Shown here: positions 25,694-35,427 of the stretch, piece after piece
How the letters are laid out: each line of letters starts with the position of its first letter
Position numbering within the stretch: position 1 is the stretch's first letter
Assembly (NCBI GenBank): GCA_018266775.1
Contig: JAFDZS010000008.1
Span: 186,001 to 250,000, forward strand
Source of the DNA: Bacteroidota bacterium
Lineage (GTDB): Bacteria; Bacteroidota; Bacteroidia; Chitinophagales; Chitinophagaceae
Direction of reading: 5' to 3'
DNA length: 64,000 bases
Made by a program: the position numbers and the translations under genes
The notes under the pieces: model-generated
Told to the model about the DNA's origin: nothing
What the model saw: the letters and a program-made list of their open reading frames with translations, nothing else
Database searches by the model: none

Positions 25694-28086
25694 AAATGAT
25701 AGGAATGATACGGCTGTTACTGAAACATGCCCGCCTGTTGCTGCTGGTTCCTTTATTGCTTGCCGGTTTGGTTATTTACCTTACCCGGGAACCGAGGCTT
25801 TCTTATACCTCCAGCACTGTATTATATACCGGTCTTGCCACGGGCAGCACTGTAGAAATGGACAAAACGTTTAACTATTTTGCCACCAACACTGCGTTTG
25901 ATAATCTCATCAATATTATCAAATCGAGAGAAACACAGGAAGAAGTGGCTATACGTTTGTTAAGCCAGCACCTGCTGTTGCCAAAAGGAGATTCTAAATA
26001 TATTGCTCCAAAATTCTATCATGAATTAAAAACAAAAGTACCGGCGTATATTTTCAGTTATGTATCACACAGCATGTATAGTGTACCTGCATTACCGGTT
26101 ACCGATTCATTGTCTGCCGATAGCCTAGAAACGCTTACCAATGCACCCACTTTTCCTGAAACGATCAATAAAGCGGACTATGAAAAAACCGTAGACAATT
26201 TAACCACGCTGATGAAAAGCAGCGATACTAATTACGTTTATAAGCTGCTGAACTTTGAGGATCCTCATTATTCTATAAAAGCTATTTCCACTATTAAGGT
26301 GGAACGCTTATCCAACAGTGATTTAATCAAACTGACTTACGAGGTGGATGACCCCGGCATTTGCCAGCAAACACTGGCCATCTTTAATGAAGTGTGCATC
26401 AAAAATTATAAGAACATTAAAGAAAACCGTTCTGATGCAGTGATAAAATATTTTGAAGGCCAGCTACAGCAGGCAGATAAAAAATTAAAAACTGCAGAGG
26501 ACCAGCTGCTGGCCTATAACAAATCCAATAACATCATCAACTACTACGAACAGAGTAAGGCAGTGGCCAATGTAAAGGAAGATATGGATATGGATTACAG
26601 CAATAAAAAAGCGCAACTGGCCGGTGCTGAAGCATCTGTTAAAAAACTGGAGGAGAAACTGAACATCCAGGAGCAGGTACAAACCCAAAGCGGCAGCGTA
26701 CTGGAAAAAAGAAAACTGCTGGGTGATATCAATTTTGAAATTGCCTCTGCAGAAGCAGAAGGCGCACAGGATGATGCTGCAAAAGCGAAAATTGCCGGGT
26801 TAAAAAAAGAAGCAGATGTGCTGCAAAATGATATTAAGAAAAGTGTTGGAGACCTTTATCATTTTCAAAACAGCACAGAGGGATTACCGGTTAACAGTAC
26901 ACTAAATGACTGGATCACCAATGTAGTGGATGCTGAAAACCTGAAAGCCAAACTGAAAGTAATGGACCAGCACAATAAAGATTTTCAGCAGCAGTATGCT
27001 GTATATGCGCCAGCCGGCGCCACCATTAAAAGAATTGAAAGAGACATTTCTGTAAGCGAACAGGGTTACCTTGAAATTCTGCATGGCCTTAACCTGGCCA
27101 AGTTAAAACTGCAGGATAATGAGTTGTCATCGAACTTGAAAGCGGTGGACCAACCTTATTACCCATTGCAGCCCATTGCCACAAAGCGTGCAGTGTTGAT
27201 TGTTGCTGCGGCTCTGGTGGGTTTCCTGCTCATATTTGGCGTTATACTGGCCATGGAATATATGGATAACACAATCAAAAACAGTAAGCGTGCTGCCTCC
27301 ATGATGGGCATACCATCGCTGGGTATGCTGCCGAAAGTTTTACTGCGTTCACGTATACTAAACATGCCATTTGTTCAAAGTCGTCTGTTCAGTATCGTTA
27401 CACAAAAAATGCAGCAGGAGCTGGAAACACGCAGCAGTGGAAAAAAACCGAAGCTGATCATATTTTCCAGTACACAAACAATGGAAGGCAAATCAGTGGT
27501 AAGCGGTAATATTGCAAGAAAGCTGATGCAGGAAGGCAATAAAGTTTTGTTGCTTTCCAATACAGCACCGGTACAACCTGGAAAACGGGGCAGGTTTTCT
27601 GTAATGAGCCGCCTGCTTGGTTATGAAGATACAAGGATTGATATTAAAAACCCGCTGCTGGCCAACCCGGCGGATTATCTTCCAAAAGGCTCTTATGCAA
27701 CATATTCAATAGACGACAATTTTTTTAACGCAAAAAATTATCAGGAAATTCTTTCCTGTAACAATATTGTTTACAATGATACACCAGACTATGTGCTGAT
27801 TGAATTACCTGCGCTGATTTACAATAATCATCCGTCACTATTAATAAAGCAGGCAGACATGCAAATTTTAGTTTGCCGTGCCAACAGGTTGTGGAGCGAT
27901 GCAGATAAAACTGCGCTGAATAATTTGTTGCCACTAATCAACAACAACCTATTCAGCGTAGTGAATGGGGTGGATATGCAGGAGGCTGAAACGGTTTTGG
28001 GTGAATTACCCAAAAAGCCCATTGCACTGCGGCAAAGGATCAAAAACTTTTTCCGTTTCCAGTTCTTTTCTAAAAATCAAATCTGA
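25690..28086 (+). CDS. Wzz/GumC-type chain-length protein with degenerate BY-kinase-like domain
   Basis: Two membrane helices (about residues 13-29 and 500-525) flank a long periplasmic region with coiled coils (about 255-380 and 430-490), as in polysaccharide co-polymerases. The cytoplasmic part (about 560-790) resembles a BY-kinase: P-loop-like SSTQTMEGKS (about 592-601) and DYVLIELPALI (about 699) in the Walker B place. Two features are off: the usual Walker B aspartate is a glutamate, and the C-terminus (FFRFQFFSKNQI) lacks the tyrosine cluster. It may regulate chain length and export without autophosphorylation on a tyrosine tail. Confidence 0.88.
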   Translation: MKMIGMIRLLLKHARLLLLVPLLLAGLVIYLTREPRLSYTSSTVLYTGLATGSTVEMDKTFNYFATNTAFDNLINIIKSRETQEEVAIRLLSQHLLLPKGDSKYIAPKFYHELKTKVPAYIFSYVSHSMYSVPALPVTDSLSADSLETLTNAPTFPETINKADYEKTVDNLTTLMKSSDTNYVYKLLNFEDPHYSIKAISTIKVERLSNSDLIKLTYEVDDPGICQQTLAIFNEVCIKNYKNIKENRSDAVIKYFEGQLQQADKKLKTAEDQLLAYNKSNNIINYYEQSKAVANVKEDMDMDYSNKKAQLAGAEASVKKLEEKLNIQEQVQTQSGSVLEKRKLLGDINFEIASAEAEGAQDDAAKAKIAGLKKEADVLQNDIKKSVGDLYHFQNSTEGLPVNSTLNDWITNVVDAENLKAKLKVMDQHNKDFQQQYAVYAPAGATIKRIERDISVSEQGYLEILHGLNLAKLKLQDNELSSNLKAVDQPYYPLQPIATKRAVLIVAAALVGFLLIFGVILAMEYMDNTIKNSKRAASMMGIPSLGMLPKVLLRSRILNMPFVQSRLFSIVTQKMQQELETRSSGKKPKLIIFSSTQTMEGKSVVSGNIARKLMQEGNKVLLLSNTAPVQPGKRGRFSVMSRLLGYEDTRIDIKNPLLANPADYLPKGSYATYSIDDNFFNAKNYQEILSCNNIVYNDTPDYVLIELPALIYNNHPSLLIKQADMQILVCRANRLWSDADKTALNNLLPLINNNLFSVVNGVDMQEAETVLGELPKKPIALRQRIKNFFRFQFFSKNQI

Positions 28087-28094
28087 TACTAAAA

Positions 28095-29462
28095 GTGAAA
28101 AAGAAATTCCATACACTGATGCGTGAAGACAATTTCCTTTCCCTTACAGGGAACCTGGTCATTGCCTTCTTTGGTTTGTCTGGCTTTGCCATATTAGCCC
28201 GCAGTATCAGTGTAGATGATTTTGGCCAATGGGTATTATTCACTGCTGCCGGTGCATTTATCGAAATGTTCCGTTTTGGCATTACTAATACAGGTTTAAT
28301 ACGATACCTGTCTGGCACCAGTGAAGAACAGCGCATCAGTTTCCTGGGTTCCAATGCAGTAATTGGTACTGCTGCAACAGCCATTGTAGCTGCAATTATT
28401 TTATTCTGCAATATTTATTTTGATACTGCCATTCAGCATTCAGGTTACCAGTTATTTTTTAAATGGTATCCTTTACTGGCATTCATAAACCTTCCCTGGA
28501 ATAATGCGCTTGTTGTATTACAGGCCGACCGTTTGTATGGAAAAATACTCGCATTAAAAGCCATCAACAGCGTGGGCTTCTTCCTGGTACTGCTCATCAA
28601 TTATTTTTTCTTCAGTATGACGTTGCAGGAAATTGTTTGGGCATACCTTATCATCAACATCATCACATCATTGGTTAGTATGCTGGCGCAATGGGATGGC
28701 TTGCAGTATATCCGCAAGGCCACTGCAGCATCCAGCAAAACATTACTGCATTTTGGCAAATACACCACATTTACATTAGTAGGTACTAATTTACTGCGCA
28801 GTGCCGATACGTTCATCATCAGTTTAAGTCCGTTAGGCAATGCGGCTGTTGCGTTGTACAGCATACCATTAAAGTTAACAGAGCTGCAGCAAATTCCTCT
28901 GCGCAGTTTTGCCGCCACTGCATTTCCCAAAATGTCAAAAGCCAGTATGCAGCATAAAATTGAAGAAGTAAAAGCGGTTTTTTATGCGTATGCAGGCGCA
29001 CTCACTTATTTATTCATTGCCGTTAGCCTCTTCACTTTTGTTTTTGCAGATGTATTTGTATTAATTCTTGCAGGTAAAAAATATGTGCAAACCGATCCCG
29101 TAACAGGGTTTAATGCGGTGACGATTGTTCGGGTGTTTTCCCTTTATGGATTATTGTTACCAATAGACCGTATGACAGGCATTGGGTTAGACAGTATTAA
29201 TAAACCCGGCGTTAATGCATTGAAAGTGCTGTTTATGGTAATTGCAAATATTGCGGGTGACTGCATCGCCATTTTCATGTTCAAATCGCTGGTGCTGGTG
29301 GCTGTTGCCTCCATCCTTTTTACGGTAGTGGGCATCTGGATCGGCATGTATTTTCTTGATAAAGAACTGGACCTGCGTTACAGCGATATTTTTTCTTCAG
29401 GAATAAAATTTTACCGCAGCCTGTTGCAAAAATTACAGCACAAAAAAGTCATTACCGTGTGA
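28095..29462 (+). CDS. Wzx-type polysaccharide flippase
   Basis: A 455-residue membrane protein with about 12 hydrophobic segments and the MOP/PST-family start (LTGNLVIAFFGLSGFAILARSISVDDFG). It should flip lipid-linked repeat units across the inner membrane. The start is a GTG at 28095, 8 bp after the preceding stop; an ATG at 28119 (MREDNF) is an alternative. It lies between the chain-length protein and the polymerase, as expected of a Wzx/Wzy system. Confidence 0.9.
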   Translation: MKKKFHTLMREDNFLSLTGNLVIAFFGLSGFAILARSISVDDFGQWVLFTAAGAFIEMFRFGITNTGLIRYLSGTSEEQRISFLGSNAVIGTAATAIVAAIILFCNIYFDTAIQHSGYQLFFKWYPLLAFINLPWNNALVVLQADRLYGKILALKAINSVGFFLVLLINYFFFSMTLQEIVWAYLIINIITSLVSMLAQWDGLQYIRKATAASSKTLLHFGKYTTFTLVGTNLLRSADTFIISLSPLGNAAVALYSIPLKLTELQQIPLRSFAATAFPKMSKASMQHKIEEVKAVFYAYAGALTYLFIAVSLFTFVFADVFVLILAGKKYVQTDPVTGFNAVTIVRVFSLYGLLLPIDRMTGIGLDSINKPGVNALKVLFMVIANIAGDCIAIFMFKSLVLVAVASILFTVVGIWIGMYFLDKELDLRYSDIFSSGIKFYRSLLQKLQHKKVITV

Positions 29463-29479
29463 CGAATAATTAATAATTC

Positions 29480-30985
29480 ATGGCCACAACAACCCACATA
29501 CATCCTTTTGAGCAATACTCCGGTTCATCCAAACTGGTAAAACCTCAGCTGCTGTTTACGTTACTCGTAAGCATAACCGCAGTGGCTTTTATTGCTGCCA
29601 AAATGCAGTTTGCCGGTGTGGGAGTATTGGTGGCATTGGCCATGGGCATTATTTACCTGTATATTTTGTTTACCAAACCTATTGTAGGTTTTTACACAGC
29701 TATTGCATTAAGTTTTATACTGATTGGCCTGGGCCGTTATGCAAAAGGTGTGCAGGTGGGGCTTGGGCTGGATGCTATTCTGATTCTTACTTACCTGGCA
29801 CTCTTCTTCAACCGCTTTGAAAGTAAAATTGACTGGTCGCCCGCAAATAAAGACATTACTTTTTTATCCATCATCTGGTTTGGTTATTCTTTGTTTGAAC
29901 TGGTTAATCCAGAAGCAAGAAGTACAGCAGCATGGTTCTCCGGTCGTGGTGTGGCGTTGTATATGTTTTTAATGGTACCCATGGTGTTGCTGTTTATAAA
30001 CAATAGTAAAAAGCTCGACTACTTTTTATATGTATGGGCTATCTTTTCCATCCTCGCTACAATCAAAGGCATCATGCAGTTAAAATTCGGGTTGGATTAT
30101 GCAGAGCGGGAATGGATGGATGAAGGCAATTACAAAACCCATATCCTCTTTGGCAAGCTGCGTGTATTTTCTTTTATGAGTGATGCCGGACAGTTTGGTG
30201 GTAACCAGGCTTACACCGGTGTGGTGATGATCATCTACTCAATGGCGCAAAAGATCAAACGTAAAAAATATTTCTTTTTAATTACCGGTATACTGGCTTT
30301 ATATGGTATGATTATTTCCGGAACCCGTGGTTCCATGAGCGTGCCGCTGGCGGGTTTTATGGCATTCTTTATTTTAAGAAAAAATATTAAAGTGCTGAGT
30401 ATTGGTGTGTTCCTGCTGGGTATTGTATTTGTGTTTTTCCGTTTTACCACTATTGGCCAGGGCAACGACCAGATACGCCGTATGCGTACCGCTTTTGATC
30501 CTAACGATGCATCGTTACAGGTGCGCCTTGCCAACCAGCGCTTACTAAAAAATTATTTAGCAACGAGGCCATTTGGAGGCGGCATTGGCCATGGTGGCGT
30601 TAAAGCACAAAAATATTTACCCAATGCATTTTTATCGCAGGTGGCAACAGACAGCTGGTATGTTTTGGTTTGGGTGGAACAGGGTATTGTGGGTTTGTTG
30701 CTGCATCTTTTCATTTTATTATACTGTATCATTAAAGCGTCGTGGCGCATCATGTTCAAAATAAAAGATCCCACGCTGCGGTTGAAGATGGCAGCATTGG
30801 TTGCAGGCATGTTTGGTGTAATGGTGGCATCTTATGGTAACGCTGTACTGGGTGCCATGCCCACCGGCATGCTTATCTATACTTCCATGGCCATCATGCT
30901 TAACTCAAAAATATTTGAAAAAGAAACAGAAGCAAACAGTGTACCCATATCTGTTACTGATAAACCTAAAACCATTGTTCCATGA
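29480..30985 (+). CDS. O-antigen polymerase/ligase-like membrane protein (Wzy/WaaL family)
   Basis: A 501-residue protein with about 11-12 membrane helices and a large periplasmic loop. The Wzy_C region contains GTRGSMSVPLAGF, and a later loop has ATRPFGGGIGHGG and DSWYVLVWVEQGIVGL, typical of O-antigen ligase-like polymerases. It should polymerise EPS repeat units in the periplasm. It overlaps the next glycosyltransferase gene by 4 bp. Confidence 0.88.
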   Translation: MATTTHIHPFEQYSGSSKLVKPQLLFTLLVSITAVAFIAAKMQFAGVGVLVALAMGIIYLYILFTKPIVGFYTAIALSFILIGLGRYAKGVQVGLGLDAILILTYLALFFNRFESKIDWSPANKDITFLSIIWFGYSLFELVNPEARSTAAWFSGRGVALYMFLMVPMVLLFINNSKKLDYFLYVWAIFSILATIKGIMQLKFGLDYAEREWMDEGNYKTHILFGKLRVFSFMSDAGQFGGNQAYTGVVMIIYSMAQKIKRKKYFFLITGILALYGMIISGTRGSMSVPLAGFMAFFILRKNIKVLSIGVFLLGIVFVFFRFTTIGQGNDQIRRMRTAFDPNDASLQVRLANQRLLKNYLATRPFGGGIGHGGVKAQKYLPNAFLSQVATDSWYVLVWVEQGIVGLLLHLFILLYCIIKASWRIMFKIKDPTLRLKMAALVAGMFGVMVASYGNAVLGAMPTGMLIYTSMAIMLNSKIFEKETEANSVPISVTDKPKTIVP

Positions 30986-32172
30986 AAGAAAAAGATTTTA
31001 TCATCACCGGTTTGCAGTCGTGGGATATTCCCATCGGCTCCAACGCTATTGATATTGCCAAACAGATTGCGAAGCACAACCGTGTATTGTATGTGAACAG
31101 TCCGCTGGATATTATGACCATGTTCCGCAATAAACCCACGCCTGAAACCCAGCGCCGCATGCAGGTATACCGTAAGCAGCAGGAACCGCTGCGCAAGATC
31201 AATGATCATTTATGGGTGCTGGATTTTCCGTTCTATGTATGGTCAATCAATGGCCTCCCGGATGGCTTTCTATTTGATATTTTTAATAAAGCCAACAACA
31301 AAAAAATATTCCAGTACATTAAAAAAGTGGCGGATGAATTGGGATTCAAAAATCCGGTACACTTTATTGATAATGATATTTACCGCAGTTTCTATTCTAA
31401 AGAAATATTGAAACCTGCTTTATCAGTGTATTACAGGAGAGATAATGTGCAGCCTTATGCTTACTGGAAAAAACATGCCGTTCGCCTGGAGCCAAAGATC
31501 ATTGGTAAAAGCGATGTGGTGGTATGCAATTCACCGCAACTGGCACACTATGCACAACAGTTCAATCAAAAAAGCAGTGATGTGGGCCAGGGTGTTGATT
31601 TATCTGCGTATGACCCTGCTGCTGTTTATCCTTTACCTGCCGCATTACAACATATACCGCAGCCACGCATTGGCTATATTGGCGACATCAACAGCATGCG
31701 CCTTGATGCCGGCTTAATTTATGCATTAGCCAAAAGCAAACCGCACTATTCATTTGTGATGACGGGCAGCGAAGACAAAGTGTTTGCTGCACATGCACTG
31801 CACCAGTTACCCAACGTATATTTCACAGGCAGCATTCCTAAAAAAGATGTGCCGGAGTATATGCATGCATTAGATGTATGTTTAAACCCGCAGTTGGTGA
31901 ATGAAATTACAGCAGGTAATTATCCCCGTAAAGTAGATGAGTACCTCGCTATGGGCAAACCCGTTATTGCCACCGCTACAGATACCATGCAGTTATTTAA
32001 AGACCATGTGTACCTGTGTAACAATTTAGAAGACTACCAGCAGGCTATTGAAAAAGCTTTATTGGAAAACACGCCTGAAAATAAACAATGCCGCATTGCG
32101 TTTGCCCGCTCACATACCTGGGAAAACAATGTGCAGCAAATCTATAACCGTATTGAAAACCTTTTAAACTAA
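30982..32172 (+). CDS. GT-B-fold glycosyltransferase (TuaH-like/GT4-type)
   Basis: A 396-residue cytosolic protein with a two-Rossmann layout. The N-terminal part has IPIGSNAIDIAKQIAKHNRVLYVN; the C-terminal donor-binding half has RIGYIGDINSMRLD, VYFTGSIPKKDVPEYMHALDVCLNPQ and NYPRKVDEYLAMGKPVIAT. These are features of GT4-like transferases related to teichuronic acid TuaH. Donor and linkage cannot be predicted. It is encoded inside the EPS operon with a 4-bp overlap upstream and a 5-bp gap downstream. Confidence 0.87.
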   Translation: MKEKDFIITGLQSWDIPIGSNAIDIAKQIAKHNRVLYVNSPLDIMTMFRNKPTPETQRRMQVYRKQQEPLRKINDHLWVLDFPFYVWSINGLPDGFLFDIFNKANNKKIFQYIKKVADELGFKNPVHFIDNDIYRSFYSKEILKPALSVYYRRDNVQPYAYWKKHAVRLEPKIIGKSDVVVCNSPQLAHYAQQFNQKSSDVGQGVDLSAYDPAAVYPLPAALQHIPQPRIGYIGDINSMRLDAGLIYALAKSKPHYSFVMTGSEDKVFAAHALHQLPNVYFTGSIPKKDVPEYMHALDVCLNPQLVNEITAGNYPRKVDEYLAMGKPVIATATDTMQLFKDHVYLCNNLEDYQQAIEKALLENTPENKQCRIAFARSHTWENNVQQIYNRIENLLN

Positions 32173-32177
32173 ACCTT

Positions 32178-33110
32178 ATGTATTATAGAAACATCCGCGA
32201 CCTTAATAATATCATCCTGAAAAGGCTCCATATTATTCCAAGAGATTTTGACCTGATTGTTGGCGTGCCACGCAGTGGTATGCTGCCAGCCAATTTATTG
32301 GCACTGTACCTCAACAAACCGTATACTGATATTCATTCATTCATGAATGGGCATATTTATAAAGCGGGTGCAAGGGCACAGTTCTTCAACAATAGTGAGT
32401 TTAAAAAAATATTAGTGGTGGATGACAGCGTGGCTTCCGGTTCTGCATTGAAAGAGTGCAAAGAAAATCTGAAGGAACTGGAAAGCAAGTTCGACATAAA
32501 ATATGCAGCTGTTTATGTGATACCCGGAAAAGAAAAGGTGGTGGATTATTATTTTGAAGCCGTGCCATTGCCAAGATATTTTCAATGGAATATTTTAAAT
32601 CACACCACATTGGAGAAAGCTTGTTTTGATATTGACGGCGTATTATGCGTTGACCCCACACCTGAACAAAATGATGATGGGCCAAAGTATGTTGATTTTA
32701 TTTTGAATGCACCGCCATTATTTATTCCCGGTGCAAAAATTGGCACCATTGTTACCTCACGCCTGGAAAAATACAGGAAAGAAACAGAATATTGGTTAGC
32801 TAAAAACAATGTAAAATATAATGACCTGGTGATGCTGGACCTGCCCGATATGGCTGCCCGCCAAAAAGCCAACAACCATGGCGATCATAAAGCAAAAGCA
32901 TATATGACCAAGCCTTATGTATTGTTTGTGGAAAGCGATATGAACCAGGCCATGCAGATCAACCGCATCAGCAAAAAACCAGTATTGTGTACAGAAAATT
33001 TTGAAATGATTTTTGATGCAGAGTCAATTCTGTACAACATAAAAAGTGGTAAATACCTGCCCTTCCTGCGTAAGTATGCATTAAAAGTGCGGAACAAGAT
33101 GAAGGGCTAA
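32178..33110 (+). CDS. Phosphoribosyltransferase-HAD hydrolase fusion
   Basis: Residues 1-135 form a type I phosphoribosyltransferase: IVGVPRSGMLPA and the PRPP-binding loop KILVVDDSVASGSAL (about 77-91). From residue 148 a HAD-type domain begins with CFDIDGVLC (D151xD153) followed by a motif II-like IVTSRLEKY and a late acidic region VLFVESD. The combination suggests transfer of or from a phosphorylated sugar coupled to phosphate removal, perhaps making an unusual nucleotide or ribosyl donor for the EPS. That role is inference. It sits between two glycosyltransferase genes, 5 bp after the first. Confidence 0.85.
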   Translation: MYYRNIRDLNNIILKRLHIIPRDFDLIVGVPRSGMLPANLLALYLNKPYTDIHSFMNGHIYKAGARAQFFNNSEFKKILVVDDSVASGSALKECKENLKELESKFDIKYAAVYVIPGKEKVVDYYFEAVPLPRYFQWNILNHTTLEKACFDIDGVLCVDPTPEQNDDGPKYVDFILNAPPLFIPGAKIGTIVTSRLEKYRKETEYWLAKNNVKYNDLVMLDLPDMAARQKANNHGDHKAKAYMTKPYVLFVESDMNQAMQINRISKKPVLCTENFEMIFDAESILYNIKSGKYLPFLRKYALKVRNKMKG

Positions 33111-33141
33111 GTTCAAATTAAATTATCCTAAACCATTCGTT

Positions 33142-34329
33142 ATGCTCTTATATCAAATCATTCAAATAGTCATTTTACTGTTGCTGTCATTAGCTACGTT
33201 ATACATTTTTGTATTTGCCGTGGCCGGTTTATTGTATAAACAGGTACAGTATGCCACACCGGCAGTAAACCAGCAAATAGCGGTGTTAATACCGGGCTAT
33301 AAAGAAGATGAAGTAATTGTGCAGGTAGCCAAAGCTGCATTGCGTCAAACCTACCCGGCAGATTATTTTGATGTAGTCATTATTGCAGATTCATTTCAGC
33401 CATCAACTTTAACTGCGCTAAATGCATTGCCCGTACAGGTAATTGAAGTGCAGTTTGAAAACAGCACCAAGGCAAAAGCATTGAATAAAGCCATGAGCAT
33501 ACTCACCAAACCTTATGATGTGGCTGTTGTACTGGATGCAGACAATATCATGGCGCCGGATTTTCTTGAAAAAATAAATGCCGCTTTTGCGCAGGGCTTT
33601 ATGGCCATACAGGGCCACCGCACTGCAAAGAACATTAATAATTCCTGGGCAATATTAGATGCAGTGAGTGAAGAGATCAATAACCATATTTTCCGTAAAG
33701 GCCATCGGGTACTGGGTTTATCTTCTGCCATTATTGGTTCAGGTATGGCCTTCCAGTATGATTATTTTAAACAACTGATGACTGAAGCCACCGCCATTGG
33801 TGGTTTTGATAAAGAAATTGAACTGAATATGCTGAGGGAGAAACATACCATTGCTTATGTTGATGATGCAATAGTATACGATGAAAAAGTACAGAAGGCA
33901 GATGTATTCGGTAACCAGCGCCGCCGCTGGCTTTCTGCACAAGTGCATTATTTTAAAAAAGATATTGGCCGTGCAGCACAACATTTAATACTGAAAGGCA
34001 ATGTGGATTATTTTGATAAGGCCATACAGTTTATTCAGCCACCGCGTATTTTATTGCTGGGTGCGGTACTACTGTCTGCAGTTACCTTTACAACGTTGAA
34101 CTTTTTGCTGCATGATGCTGCATGGCATACTCAAGCATGGATCATGGTGGCATTAGCCTGTGTATTATCATTCTTATTTTCCATACCGCGTAAATTTTAC
34201 AACGGTAAAACTTTGCACGCACTCATCACTTTACCCAAAGGCATGCTGGTAATGTTATTGTCGTTACTGCGTATAAAAGGTGCCAACAAAAAGTTTATCC
34301 ATACCAAACATACAGCAAGTACACCCTGA
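33142..34329 (+). CDS. Membrane GT2 glycosyltransferase (processive-type motifs)
   Basis: An N-terminal membrane helix precedes a GT-A domain: VLIPGYKEDEV, donor-metal motif VLDADN, substrate region SGMAFQYD, GGFDKEIELNM, and the QxxRRW-like NQRRRWLSA. Two or three C-terminal membrane helices follow (LLLGAVLLSAVTF, IMVALACVLSFLF). The motifs resemble synthase-type GT2 enzymes. It probably adds a sugar to the lipid-linked EPS intermediate at the inner membrane. Confidence 0.9.
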   Translation: MLLYQIIQIVILLLLSLATLYIFVFAVAGLLYKQVQYATPAVNQQIAVLIPGYKEDEVIVQVAKAALRQTYPADYFDVVIIADSFQPSTLTALNALPVQVIEVQFENSTKAKALNKAMSILTKPYDVAVVLDADNIMAPDFLEKINAAFAQGFMAIQGHRTAKNINNSWAILDAVSEEINNHIFRKGHRVLGLSSAIIGSGMAFQYDYFKQLMTEATAIGGFDKEIELNMLREKHTIAYVDDAIVYDEKVQKADVFGNQRRRWLSAQVHYFKKDIGRAAQHLILKGNVDYFDKAIQFIQPPRILLLGAVLLSAVTFTTLNFLLHDAAWHTQAWIMVALACVLSFLFSIPRKFYNGKTLHALITLPKGMLVMLLSLLRIKGANKKFIHTKHTASTP

Positions 34330-34350
34330 TCTCAAATTGAAAACCACAAC

Positions 34351-35409
34351 ATGAAAAAGAACAGATTAGAAAAATTAGAAGCTATTCGTGGATTTGCTGC
34401 ACTGTACGTGGTGTTATTTCATACGTTGCCGCAAAAAATTTATCTCGCCGGCATCAATGTGGGTGCATTGTTCCGTTTTGGCCCCGAAGCGGTGATCGTA
34501 TTCTTTGCATTATCAGGTTTTGTGATCAAATACACGTACGAAAGATCGAAAGACAAATCGTTTACATTTTATTTTACCAGGCGGTTCATCCGATTATATA
34601 TCCCTTTGTTTTTTATTTTTTTGCTGGGTTATATCATCAAATCTTACAGTGAAGGACATTTGGCTAACCCTGAATGGAAAACATTACTGGGCAATATTTT
34701 CATGCTGCAGGATGTGATCTCACAAAAACCAAACGTAGTGTGTGCAGCATATATGGGTAATGGTGTGCTGTGGTCATTATCGTACGAATGGTGGTTTTAT
34801 ATGCTGTTCTTTTTACTCGCCAGCAATATCAAAAAAGAAAAACTGAATTTTTGGGTAAACGTTATTACTATTGCCGCTGCTGCCAGTTACTTAATTTATC
34901 CGTTCATCATCAACCGGCTGCTGATGTATTTTGCCATCTGGTGGATTGGTGTTCGTTTTGCAGACATTTACCTGGATAAAGAAAGCTATAGCTTCAAAGC
35001 TATACAAGGTCACGTCGCAGTATTATTAATCATCATTGCATTGCTGGGTTTAAATTTGTACCTGCATTTTTCCTATACCAAAATTTATACTTACCCACTC
35101 GTGGCGTATCCATTTATCGAGTTACGTCATTTCGTATTTGCTTTGTTTGTGATGATGGGAGCCGTGGTATGGAATCATTGTAAATGGGTGGGCTTTAATA
35201 GCATTTTTGGCATATTCAAATACGTTGCACCCTGTTCATACGTTATATATATATCGCATCACTATTTGGTGGTGGATGCCACATACCTTCGTTTCATCAA
35301 CAATAGCATTATTGAATATGCGCTCTATATTATTATCATGATTGTGTTTTCGTATTTGCTGGAAGTGGTGGTGTATGAAAAGATACGAAAACTCATCATT
35401 GGCAAATGA
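34351..35409 (+). CDS. Acyltransferase family 3 membrane protein (OafA-like)
   Basis: A 352-residue protein with about ten membrane helices. It begins with the family signature LEAIRGFAALYVVLFHTLP (catalytic histidine in FHT) and has FALSGFVIKYTYERSK, FTRRFIRLYIPLFF and LWSLSYEWWFYMLFF. It probably O-acetylates or otherwise acylates the EPS. It is flanked by glycosyltransferase genes with gaps of 21 and 18 bp. Confidence 0.92.
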   Translation: MKKNRLEKLEAIRGFAALYVVLFHTLPQKIYLAGINVGALFRFGPEAVIVFFALSGFVIKYTYERSKDKSFTFYFTRRFIRLYIPLFFIFLLGYIIKSYSEGHLANPEWKTLLGNIFMLQDVISQKPNVVCAAYMGNGVLWSLSYEWWFYMLFFLLASNIKKEKLNFWVNVITIAAAASYLIYPFIINRLLMYFAIWWIGVRFADIYLDKESYSFKAIQGHVAVLLIIIALLGLNLYLHFSYTKIYTYPLVAYPFIELRHFVFALFVMMGAVVWNHCKWVGFNSIFGIFKYVAPCSYVIYISHHYLVVDATYLRFINNSIIEYALYIIIMIVFSYLLEVVVYEKIRKLIIGK

Positions 35410-35427
35410 CCCTGTAAAACCACAACT

